DNA from: Candidatus Eiseniibacteriota bacterium
Lineage (GTDB): Bacteria > Arandabacterota > Arandabacteria > JAGLYR01
NCBI GenBank assembly: GCA_023132135.1
Contig: JAGLYR010000091.1
Coordinates: 1 to 15,727, forward strand
DNA: 15,727 nucleotides
Reading direction: 5' to 3'
Part shown: piece after piece, positions 1-6,129 of the stretch
Numbering within the stretch: position 1 is the first letter of the stretch
Layout of the letters: each line of letters begins with the position of its first letter
Position numbers and translations under genes: made by a program
Notes under the pieces: model-generated
The model's database searches: none
Told to the model about the DNA's origin: nothing
What the model saw: only the letters and a program-made list of their open reading frames with translations

Positions 1-194
1 TCGATGGTTGCCCCGGTTCCTCCGAAGAAGAGGTCGGTATCCTCGTTGGAGGAATTCCCAAAGCGGACGCGCCACCGCACCGAACCAAGCAGATCTTCGA
101 TCAGTGTCCCGCAGGCACACGCCAGCTCCCCACTGTCCAGGGCCATGTGGAGAGAAGCGAAAGCTTCTGTGAGGTGAACAGCGGGACCGCTCAT
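1..194 (-). CDS. Partial gene, N-terminal 64 residues; possible GAF-domain sensor protein
   Basis: This frame is open from an ATG at 192-194 to the window edge, so only the N-terminus is visible. The ATG overlaps the TGA of the HDOD gene in an ATGA junction, which argues for translational coupling and a real gene. The visible protein is an amphipathic helix-like stretch (LTEAFASLHMALDSGELACACGT is the region, residues 8-30), then LIEDLLGSVRWRVRFGN. This loosely resembles the first helix and strand of a GAF domain in histidine kinases and NtrC-type regulators. The family call is an inference from about 60 residues and is weak; that it is a coupled coding region is fairly secure. Position after motAB and an HDOD gene fits a signalling protein. 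Confidence 0.55.
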   Translation of the reverse strand, partial: MSGPAVHLTEAFASLHMALDSGELACACGTLIEDLLGSVRWRVRFGNSSNEDTDLFFGGTGATI

Positions 195-1168
195 TCGGAT
201 TCATCTCTCATCTGAGAAAAGAGACTCCCGGCGTCCTCGATCTTCTCCCTCCACCGCTCGAGGGTCTCACTGTACTGCTCCTCAGAGACCCCCAGAATCT
301 CCAGCATGCGGTGTTCCCTTTCGGGATCCTCATCCGGTTCTTCCAGGCCGATTCCCAGGCGGTGAGCCCCGGCATCGGCGAGCGAGACGAGAGTCACCTC
401 CGTTGCATAGTCCGGCAGGGCGGTATTCCACCCATGATGGAAAGCGATACAGTGAGTCGTGAGGGGAGCCAGCTGCCACTTCTCCGCTATCGTTCTTCCC
501 ACGGCGGAGTGAGTGAACCCTGTGAGCTCGTCCTCCCACTGCTCCACTGCTCGCTGCTCAACCAGCCTCTCCGGCCCCCCACCTTCCCTCGCTGCCTGCG
601 GGAGGATCTCCTCCAGAACGATCTTCCCGATGTCGTGCAGCAGGGCCCCGACGTGGACCGCATCCCGGGATTCGTCCGGCCAGGAAAGGCTCCCCGCCAG
701 ATCCCGGGCCAGCTCCGCCACCGCGTAGGAGTGCATCCAGAGCCCCCCCGGTGTCATCCCGTAGGACGTGGTCTCCCGGCCCAGGAACTTCAGCGTCGCG
801 GCCGCCATGGCCAGACTCTTGACCGACAGATGTCCAAGCATGACCACGGCCTGCTGGACCGATGCGACCGGGACCTTGGGGCAGTAGAATGCGGAGTTCG
901 CCAGCTTGAGGATACGGGCCGCCAGCACCGCGTCCTTTTCGATGCAGGTTCTGAGATCCGCCGCGGCGGAAGTCGCGCTGCTCGTCAATCCGATGAGTTC
1001 CGAGAGAACCGTCGGGAAGGGCGGGAGGCGATTGATGCGGGACTCAATCTCCGCCGCAATTCTCCGGCGGTGAACGTCGGTGGGCTCCCCAGGGGAACCG
1101 GGTTTGTCGCCGTCGTTCCCGGCCGCCCCACCAGTACCCCTACCTGCCCACATTACCTTTTGCGCCAT
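191..1168 (-). CDS. HDOD-domain signalling protein
   Basis: A 325-residue cytoplasmic protein. Residues 1-35 are Gly/Pro-rich and probably disordered. Residues 38-260 form an HDOD domain: it opens with the typical RINRLPPFPTVLSELI, followed by a DLRTCIEKDAVLAARILKLANSAFY segment (residues 71-95) and the AVVMLGHLSVKSLAM segment. HDOD proteins are usually non-catalytic regulators, but this one keeps HD-type residues: His146, His178-Asp179 in LLHDIGK, His219, His243/His244 and Asp264 in SLADAG. A phosphohydrolase activity is therefore possible and untested. ATG at 1166-1168 is preceded by GGAGG at four bases, which supports the start. It lies 74 bases after the second motB-like gene, the gap holding a short palindromic repeat, and it overlaps the next gene by four bases. 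Likely role: motility or chemotaxis-linked signalling (inference from position). Confidence 0.85.
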   Translation of the reverse strand: MAQKVMWAGRGTGGAAGNDGDKPGSPGEPTDVHRRRIAAEIESRINRLPPFPTVLSELIGLTSSATSAAADLRTCIEKDAVLAARILKLANSAFYCPKVPVASVQQAVVMLGHLSVKSLAMAAATLKFLGRETTSYGMTPGGLWMHSYAVAELARDLAGSLSWPDESRDAVHVGALLHDIGKIVLEEILPQAAREGGGPERLVEQRAVEQWEDELTGFTHSAVGRTIAEKWQLAPLTTHCIAFHHGWNTALPDYATEVTLVSLADAGAHRLGIGLEEPDEDPEREHRMLEILGVSEEQYSETLERWREKIEDAGSLFSQMRDESE

Positions 1169-1224
1169 GAGTCCTCCGAGAAACCGGCTCTATGCAGCAG
1201 TCTTCCTTTCCCATCGCTCTGTTG

Positions 1225-1245
1225 TAGCCTGGGTTATTCAGGCTA
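1225..1245. repeat. Short copy of palindromic intergenic repeat (copy A)
   Basis: A 21-base element with perfect 7-base arms, TAGCCTG and CAGGCTA, around a 7-base centre. Its first 18 plus-strand bases (1225-1242) are identical to the left end of the 65-base copy at 3793-3857, so it looks like an internally deleted derivative of the same family. On the minus strand its outer TAG is the stop codon of the motB-like gene. Confidence 0.8.
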
Positions 1246-1932
1246 ATACTCCAGCAGAATCTCCACGCGGCGATTGAAAACCCTATTCTCCTCGGTGTCG
1301 TTGGGAACCACGGGCCCGGACGATCCCATCCCAACGGCAACCATCCGGCGTCCCTCCAGACCGCTTTTCTCGAGGTAGCGGATCACTTCCGCAGCCCGGA
1401 CAATGGAGAGATCCCAGTTGGATGGGTACACCGCCGTGCGGATGGGCAGGTTGCAGGTGTGGCCGACCACGCGAATCGCCCCAGGCCAATCCATCAGGAA
1501 CTCCCCGATTTCACCCAGGATGGGAACGGCTTCCGGTTTCAACCTTGCATCGCCGCGCTCAAAGAGGACCAGACTGCCCAGGGTCAACGCGAAACCCGAC
1601 TCACATACCTCGACCTCCACCATCCCCTCGGGACTGTCCCCCAGCATCTCTTCAAGGGCTTCCCGCAGTTCCTCGGCGCGCTTCTCCCGGTCGGCGCTTC
1701 CAGCAGCCATGAGCACACCCGGCCCTCCCGAGGAAATCATGCTCGTTCCCGACACCTCCGGGAGCATGGACAGCGCGCCTCTCACCGAGCCGATCGCCTT
1801 TCGAAACCGGGGACCCTCCATCTGCGCCATGGAAACCAGGATGACCATGAAACAGAAAAGCAGCAGCATCAGGGCGATGTACGTTGTTTCAAACGACTCG
1901 TCCGCCGGTAGCTTCTGCTGCTTCTTCTTCAC
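1243..1932 (-). CDS. Second MotB-like OmpA-family protein lacking the ion-binding Asp
   Basis: A 229-residue MotB paralogue. A lysine-rich N-terminus (KKKQQK) is followed by one membrane helix (about residues 17-36) and a periplasmic OmpA/MotB peptidoglycan-binding domain (about 105-229) with GHTCNLPIRT, SNWDLSIVRAAEVIRYL and NRRVEILLEY. Aligning SFETTYIALMLLLFCFMVIL (13-32) with SWLTTFGDLATLLLTFYVLI of the neighbouring MotB (14-33) puts Ala20 opposite the essential Asp21; the helix has no acidic residue. It is therefore unlikely to conduct ions. Start is GTG at 1930-1932, 13 bases after motB; no upstream ATG fits and the next ATG would cut into the membrane helix. The SD is weak (GGGGAT). 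Possible roles: structural partner in a hetero-dimeric stator, or anchoring protein. The stop TAG lies in a repeat. Confidence 0.88.
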   Translation of the reverse strand: MKKKQQKLPADESFETTYIALMLLLFCFMVILVSMAQMEGPRFRKAIGSVRGALSMLPEVSGTSMISSGGPGVLMAAGSADREKRAEELREALEEMLGDSPEGMVEVEVCESGFALTLGSLVLFERGDARLKPEAVPILGEIGEFLMDWPGAIRVVGHTCNLPIRTAVYPSNWDLSIVRAAEVIRYLEKSGLEGRRMVAVGMGSSGPVVPNDTEENRVFNRRVEILLEY

Positions 1933-1945
1933 TGGTTATCCCCGT

Positions 1946-2701
1946 CTATCCCTCGGTCCGATCGCTGAAAATCATCTGGATATCCACGCGACGGTTCCGC
2001 TTCCGGGACCCTGCATCCGCGTTGGGCACGAGCGGATGGTGTTCGCCGTAGGCCACGGCCGAGATCCTCGCATCCCCGATCCCCTCCTCTTCCAGCAGCC
2101 GGAGCACCTCGGATGCCCGGGCGCCCGAGAGTTCCCAGTTCGACGCAAAGCGCTCGGTACGAATGGGAAGATCGCACGTGTACCCTTCCACCACTATTTC
2201 AACCCTGCCCACCCGCGCCATTTTCGCCACCGGCTTGAGGAAATCTCGAATCCCGGGATTGAGGTCGGCCTCACCAATCTTAAAGGCAATGGGCTCCGTC
2301 AGGCGGAATACCAGGCCCCGGTCCGTCGGCTCGATATCGATCCGGCCTTTATAGCGCACGTCCGCGGCCACCGCCAGAGCTTCCTCCAGGGCCTCCGCAA
2401 AGGGATCTCCTCCCGCCTCACCGCTGCCCACTCCCTTTCCAAACCCCAGTAGCGGAAGCACGGCCGTTCCACCTGGGAGTGGTCCGTAGCCTGTGCCGCC
2501 CGCGAGACTGCTGCCTGAGCGGCCGGGCAGGACGGCCAGTATTCTCTCGATCGCACCCTTGGTTGTCTCCCACTGGCCCGGCCGGTACGTACAGGATGCA
2601 TAGATGAGAACGTAGAACGTCAGGAGAAGGGTGGCAAGATCTCCGAAGGTCGTGAGCCAGGATGCGACGTCCTCCTGCTCAGGGCGATCCTTCTTTGCCA
2701 T
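1946..2701 (-). CDS. motB: Flagellar stator protein MotB
   Basis: A 251-residue stator subunit that pairs with MotA to form the ion channel and anchors the stator to peptidoglycan. The N-terminus WLTTFGDLATLLLTF (residues 15-29) carries the essential Asp21 at the start of the single membrane helix (about 16-36). A Gly-rich linker (about 58-98) leads to the OmpA/MotB domain (about 115-245) with the motifs GYTCDLPIRT, SNWELSGARASEVLRLL and RKRNRRVDI. The start ATG at 2699-2701 overlaps the TAA of motA by one base (TAATG), typical translational coupling. The following motB-like gene starts 13 bases after its stop and shares the peptide LPIRT and flanking residues in the periplasmic domain, indicating gene duplication. 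Confidence 0.96.
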   Translation of the reverse strand: MAKKDRPEQEDVASWLTTFGDLATLLLTFYVLIYASCTYRPGQWETTKGAIERILAVLPGRSGSSLAGGTGYGPLPGGTAVLPLLGFGKGVGSGEAGGDPFAEALEEALAVAADVRYKGRIDIEPTDRGLVFRLTEPIAFKIGEADLNPGIRDFLKPVAKMARVGRVEIVVEGYTCDLPIRTERFASNWELSGARASEVLRLLEEEGIGDARISAVAYGEHHPLVPNADAGSRKRNRRVDIQMIFSDRTEG

Positions 2702-3480
2702 TAGCCTGCGCCCTCCAGCACTTTGACTGCATCGCGAACCGCCGGCGGGAGGAAGGTCTTGAGTTTTCTTTCCACAAGCCGCGGGTTATCACCCGACTGG
2801 ATGGACTTGATCCCCTCAAGAACCAGTTCTTTCACGAGCATCTCGTTCTCGGAGATGGTCCCCAGCTTGCCGGCGATGGGGATGCAGATCAGGTTGGCGA
2901 CGAGCGTCCCGTAGAATGTCGTGATCAGAGCCACGGCCATTCCAGGACCGATAGCGGAGGGATCGTTGACGTTCTTGAGCATCGCGATCAGCCCGATGAG
3001 CGTTCCCATCATGCCGAAGGCGGGAGCGAACTTGCCCATCTGCTTGAACATCTCCTGGCCGCGCCGATGGCGGTCGGACAGAAGCGTGAGCTCCATTGTC
3101 ATGAGCGTGTCGATTCTCTCCGGATCCATTCCATCGATGGCCAGCTCCATCCCGGCCCTGAGGAAGGTATCGTCCACCTGCTTCAGGTCCTGCTCCAGGG
3201 CAAGCAACCCGTCCCGGCGAGCCTTCTCGGCGAAGCCGACCAGGGTCCGGATCGTCTCCTCCGGCGTTGTCACCTTGCGGGAGAACGCGTTCTTGACGAC
3301 CTTCATCACGCTCAGGAAGTCGGACATCGGGTAGTTAATGAGCGTGGCTGCTATCGTCCCCCCAATCACAATCATCATCGAGGGGAAGTTGATGAAGGTG
3401 CCCAGACTGCCACCCATCAGGATGGAGACTACCAGGAGCCCGAAACCGGCAACAATTCCAATTACAGTTGCCAGATCCAT
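2701..3480 (-). CDS. motA: Flagellar stator protein MotA
   Basis: A 259-residue inner-membrane stator subunit, normal length for the MotA/PomA family. Four membrane helices are visible at about 4-22, 33-50, 151-170 and 178-202. The large cytoplasmic loop carries the charged EKARRDGLLALE segment (85-96) that contacts FliG in the family. The channel-forming segments FAPAFGMMGTLIGLI (151-165) and DPSAIGPGMAVALITTFYG (173-191) are well conserved, including the key prolines. ATG at 3478-3480, 33 bases after flbD; the upstream AAAGG is a modest ribosome site. I cannot tell from sequence alone whether it uses protons or sodium. Confidence 0.97.
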   Translation of the reverse strand: MDLATVIGIVAGFGLLVVSILMGGSLGTFINFPSMMIVIGGTIAATLINYPMSDFLSVMKVVKNAFSRKVTTPEETIRTLVGFAEKARRDGLLALEQDLKQVDDTFLRAGMELAIDGMDPERIDTLMTMELTLLSDRHRRGQEMFKQMGKFAPAFGMMGTLIGLIAMLKNVNDPSAIGPGMAVALITTFYGTLVANLICIPIAGKLGTISENEMLVKELVLEGIKSIQSGDNPRLVERKLKTFLPPAVRDAVKVLEGAG

Positions 3481-3513
3481 AGTCCGGCCTTTCTAGGACA
3501 GAAAGAAAAAACC

Positions 3514-3711
3514 TCAGACCCTATCCGCATGTGCGTGGCATCTCTGGGCGTAGGCCTCCACCCGTTCGGCGACTTCCTCCACCGATTCCTGCACGACGAT
3601 CCTCTTCCCTGTTGTCAGCGTGATAACCGTATCGGGCGTAGCTTCGAGGCTTTCGATCAGATCGGCATTGAGAACAATCTTCTCACCCTTGAGATGTGTC
3701 AACGTAATCAC
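3514..3711 (-). CDS. flbD: FlbD/SwrD family flagellar protein
   Basis: A 65-residue cytoplasmic protein. Its N-terminal half ITLTHLKGEKIVLNADLIE followed by EATPDTVITLTTGKRIVV is the hallmark of the small FlbD/SwrD family, found next to motA in many flagellar clusters; in Bacillus subtilis SwrD is needed for full stator power during swarming. The start is GTG at 3709-3711: it gives exactly the family N-terminus, and no ATG lies nearby. Ribosome binding is poor by eye (a GGGGG run about 13 bases upstream). The C-terminal VEEVAERVEAYAQRCHAHADRV is helical. It heads the flbD-motA-motB-motB-like group. This is the small motility protein, not the unrelated Caulobacter transcription factor also called FlbD. 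Confidence 0.93.
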   Translation of the reverse strand: MITLTHLKGEKIVLNADLIESLEATPDTVITLTTGKRIVVQESVEEVAERVEAYAQRCHAHADRV

Positions 3712-3775
3712 GGAACGACGCTACCCCCTTGCCGGTTCTGCGCCGGATTCTAAGACCACAATGCCGACGTTCTCC

Positions 3776-3792
3776 ATCAATCACCCAGGTTA
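3776..3792. repeat. Degenerate end of palindromic intergenic repeat
   Basis: Seventeen bases that match the right end of the adjacent full-length repeat (3841-3857) at 13 of 17 positions, and that abut the left end of that repeat exactly. They create a nested inverted repeat, ACCCAGG (3783-3789) against CCTGGGT (3796-3802). Probably the remnant of an older copy. The rest of 3712-3792, upstream of flbD, shows no promoter that I trust. Confidence 0.5.
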
Positions 3793-3857
3793 TAGCCTGG
3801 GTTATTCAGGAATCCCGTAGCGAGAGCGCAGCAGGGATTCATGAATAATCCAGGCTA
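3793..3857. repeat. Full-length 65-base palindromic intergenic repeat (copy B)
   Basis: Near-perfect long inverted repeat. The outer arms TAGCCTGG (3793-3800) and CCAGGCTA (3850-3857) match exactly. The arms continue inward through TTATTCA and TGAATAA and then GGAATCCC and GGGATTC, around a GC-rich centre of about 17 bases. No coding capacity. It lies between flgM and flbD, and its minus-strand TAG is the stop codon of flgM. Copies A (1225-1245) and C (4182-4223) share its ends or arms. It is MITE-like or REP-like in form; the family is not one I can name with certainty. Confidence 0.85.
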
Positions 3858-4160
3858 AGGTACGTACAGATCCAGGATCGCGTCGACGACCCGCTCCTGG
3901 ACTCCGCTGGAATCGTAGAAACCCTGCTCGATCCTTCCCCGGATCAGCTCGAGCCGTGCGTCCGCCGGTTCGCGGACTCCATCGACATGCTCCGCTCGCC
4001 CGGCCAGGCCCGAGTGAAGATCCCGGGCCTCAGTCGAAATCTGGACCTTGTCTGGGCGCCCTGAGGAAGTCGAAGCCCTCTGCGGGTGCTTCCGGGCATC
4101 CTCCCGCTCCACGCCTGTTCCCTCGGGTGGGGGAAGGGGTACTCCGTATCCTACTCTCAT
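3855..4160 (-). CDS. flgM: Anti-sigma-28 factor FlgM
   Basis: A 101-residue protein whose second half has the FlgM layout: DKVQISTEARDL (residues 37-48), a short variable linker, then ADARLELIRGRIEQGFYDSSGVQERVVDAILDLY (66-99). This matches the family pattern of a helix ending EAGTY or similar followed by the terminal sigma-28-binding helices. FlgM holds sigma-28 inactive until it is exported through the finished hook. The N-terminal 35 residues are Pro/Arg-rich and probably unstructured, as in other FlgM proteins. ATG at 4158-4160, preceded by GAGG at five bases. It sits between fliD and flbD, bracketed by two palindromic repeats, instead of beside flgN-flgK-flgL as in many genomes. The stop TAG lies in repeat copy B. 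Identification rests on motif and context. Confidence 0.82.
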   Translation of the reverse strand: MRVGYGVPLPPPEGTGVEREDARKHPQRASTSSGRPDKVQISTEARDLHSGLAGRAEHVDGVREPADARLELIRGRIEQGFYDSSGVQERVVDAILDLYVP

Positions 4161-4181
4161 GGTTGACCTCTAGTCTGCTTG

Positions 4182-4223
4182 ATGCATGAACCCCGGCGTG
4201 GGGTTCATGCATGATCCAGGCTA
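4182..4223. repeat. Partial copy of palindromic intergenic repeat (copy C)
   Basis: A perfect 13-base stem (4182-4194 against 4200-4212) with loop GGCGT, followed by GATCCAGGCTA. The stretch 4200-4223 matches the right arm of copy B at 21 of 24 positions; the left outer arm is missing. It fills most of the 60-base gap between fliD and flgM, and its minus-strand TAG is the stop codon of fliD. It could also act as an mRNA hairpin, but no T-run follows it. Confidence 0.8.
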
Positions 4224-5657
4224 GTAGCTTCCCTGTATCCACGAGTTCATGCTGCTGATCATGGAGAGCATGACCTGCTGCATGTACATCGCCTGCTGGG
4301 AGGCGCCGTACTGCTTGATGAGTTCCTCTTGCTTCAGGTCCTGAAGCTGCTCCAGCCGGTCGATCTGGTCGTCGAGCCGGTCGATGTTGCTGCTCACGGC
4401 ATCCTTGCTGGTCCAGACAATCCCGGCGGCCGAACTGTAGTCGTCCACGAGATCTTCGAGCGCCGTCGCAATTCCGCCGGCGGAGTTGAAGAGGTCTTCG
4501 ACATCATCCAGGTGTTCGGTCAGCGCAGCTACGAAATCGTCCGCATCGGAAATGGAGAAACTCCCGGTAGAGGTCGAAGAAATCCCGATCTGCGAGAGAC
4601 CTGAATAGTTGCCTCCCGCAACGGTCGAGACTATCCCAGCCATGAGCGATCTCATGTTCTGCCAGAGATTCACATACGAATAGTCGCCGGCGAGAGCTCC
4701 CCGCGTGTAGGTTGTGGTGTCCACCGAGATCTTGGAGCTCAGGTACTCGTACGCGTCGTTGTAGACCTCAAAGAACTCCTCGACCTTGGACTTGATCGTG
4801 TCCGTATCAATCGAGACCGTCATCGTGATGTCCGCATCCGCTGCCTCCTGTTCATTCAGGAGAGTCAGCGTGACGCCGGTCAGAACATCGCTGACCGAGT
4901 TCGAGGACCTGATGATACTGACACCATCCACCGTCAGTTTGGCGTCCAGCTCGTTGCCGCCAAGATCAGCGTATATGTACCCGCCCACCGTATCCGTCGA
5001 TGCGCTCGCGTTGGTCACCCCGAGCGCAGCCAGCAGGCCGTCGGTGTCCGTGAAGGTCATCTTGTTCTCGGTGCCCGTCTCGTTGCCGGCAATGTAGAGC
5101 TTCGAGGTCGAGTCCGTGTCGTCAATCCTGGACGCCCGAACGGGGATGTCGGCCACGTCGTTGATGGCCTGTGCGATTGCGGCCAGAACATCCTCGTTTG
5201 TGTCGCCCGAATTGATCGTGAGGCTGACGTCGTAGTCGGTCCCATCCACCGTGATTGTGAAGCTCTTGGTTCCGGCATGAGCGGCACTGAGGTCTGTCGC
5301 TGCCGAGGTGTACCTGCCGGAGAGAACCGAGTGCGCCCGGGCCAGCTGCTCGATGTGAATCGTGTGGGCCATTGCGACGGCCCCGGCCCCGGCCGTGGCG
5401 GTGAGCACGTCGGCATCGCTCGAGGTTGTGCTCTTTGCCCCGAAAGCCGACAGCGTCCCCCCTGCCGCCATGTCCTCAGCCAGATCCCTCAGCGTCGAGA
5501 GCTTGGACTTGAGGTCCGTGTAGATAGCCGTTTTCATGTCCAGAGCATCGCGCTGGCTTTCCAGACCGCTGATCCGCGCGCGCGAGGACGCCAGGTAAAT
5601 ATCAAGAAACTGGCCGAGACCCGCTGTATACACCATCCCGACACTGCTCATGCTCAT
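4221..5657 (-). CDS. fliD: Flagellar filament cap protein FliD (hook-associated protein 2)
   Basis: A 478-residue exported protein, within the usual FliD range. It forms the oligomeric cap that folds incoming flagellin at the filament tip. The N-terminal helical segment (about 9-65, including LDIYLASSRARISGLESQRDAL) and the C-terminal coiled region (about 425-470, NIDRLDDQIDRLEQLQDLKQEELIKQYGA) give the expected D0/D1 architecture, with a Ser/Thr/Asp-rich middle. The end QVMLSMISSMNSWIQGSY is typical of the family. ATG at 5655-5657 overlaps the fliS TGA as ATGA; a second ATG two codons later is also possible. The stop TAG coincides with the outer end of repeat copy C. The middle part diverges, as in most FliD proteins. 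Confidence 0.95.
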   Translation of the reverse strand: MSMSSVGMVYTAGLGQFLDIYLASSRARISGLESQRDALDMKTAIYTDLKSKLSTLRDLAEDMAAGGTLSAFGAKSTTSSDADVLTATAGAGAVAMAHTIHIEQLARAHSVLSGRYTSAATDLSAAHAGTKSFTITVDGTDYDVSLTINSGDTNEDVLAAIAQAINDVADIPVRASRIDDTDSTSKLYIAGNETGTENKMTFTDTDGLLAALGVTNASASTDTVGGYIYADLGGNELDAKLTVDGVSIIRSSNSVSDVLTGVTLTLLNEQEAADADITMTVSIDTDTIKSKVEEFFEVYNDAYEYLSSKISVDTTTYTRGALAGDYSYVNLWQNMRSLMAGIVSTVAGGNYSGLSQIGISSTSTGSFSISDADDFVAALTEHLDDVEDLFNSAGGIATALEDLVDDYSSAAGIVWTSKDAVSSNIDRLDDQIDRLEQLQDLKQEELIKQYGASQQAMYMQQVMLSMISSMNSWIQGSY

Positions 5658-6037
5658 GGCTTCGTGGTCTCCGGCGCCTGAACCCCGGCGCCCCCGGCCG
5701 CGGCTCCCGATTCAACCTGGTCTATGACTCCCCGCCATGCCTCACGCAGCTCCGAGAGGGGCCCGATGGCCTCTTCGAATCTCCCTTCCCGGATGGCGTC
5801 GAGGCAGTACTCGTACATCCGGAACAGCGGGCCGGCGATTTCCTCGTGGTCCAGGTTGAGGGCGCCCATGAGCTCGACCAATCCCTTCTTCGCCTGTGCG
5901 GTCTCTCCCCTGTGGCAGCAGGAGATCACATAGTCGTAGGTCTGGAGCACCAGTTGCCCGGGTGTCGCGCTTTCGAGTTTGCTGGCGCTGTAGGCCTCTA
6001 CCGCGTCACGAGTCGCTGTAGGACATCGAGTCGGCAT
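5654..6037 (-). CDS. fliS: Flagellin export chaperone FliS
   Basis: A 127-residue cytoplasmic four-helix chaperone that binds the C-terminus of flagellin before export. The conserved opening AYSASKLESATPGQLVLQTYDYVI (from residue 15) matches the family pattern (AY....VETASPxxLLxxLYD), followed by NLDHEEIAGPLFRMYEYCLDAI. The C-terminal tail is Ala/Gly-rich. ATG at 6035-6037, preceded by GAGG at five bases. It lies 92 bases after flagellin, the gap holding a strong hairpin, and overlaps fliD by four bases. In the Bacillus scheme FliS also affects the free flagellin pool that FliW senses. Confidence 0.94.
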   Translation of the reverse strand: MPTRCPTATRDAVEAYSASKLESATPGQLVLQTYDYVISCCHRGETAQAKKGLVELMGALNLDHEEIAGPLFRMYEYCLDAIREGRFEEAIGPLSELREAWRGVIDQVESGAAAGGAGVQAPETTKP

Positions 6038-6082
6038 CGTTTCCTCACTCTCCGTCCGGAGGTTCCTGCCATACTGATCGGC

Positions 6083-6120
6083 CGAAACACCCGGGGAGCT
6101 GAGCTCCCCGGTATGTTTCG
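6083..6120 (-). terminator. Strong hairpin between flagellin and fliS (terminator or 3' stabiliser)
   Basis: A perfect 10-base stem (6091-6100 against 6102-6111) with a single-base centre, flanked by a further 7-base pair, CGAAACA (6083-6089) with TGTTTCG (6114-6120). It starts ten bases after the flagellin stop. No clear U-run follows in the minus direction, so a classical intrinsic terminator is not proven. It may be a partial terminator or a 3' stabiliser that keeps flagellin mRNA more abundant than fliS-fliD mRNA. Confidence 0.65.
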
Positions 6121-6129
6121 TTGCCGTCG

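Noticed and set aside
2702-2708. TAGCCTG at the motA/motB junction, like the end of the palindromic repeat
   Set aside because: Only seven bases match, there is no second arm, and it lies inside the motA coding end with a TAA stop.
6075-6082. GCCGATCA on the minus strand upstream of fliS, like a sigma-28 -10 element
   Set aside because: At the required spacing the -35 position reads CAGC instead of TAAA, so no promoter is called.
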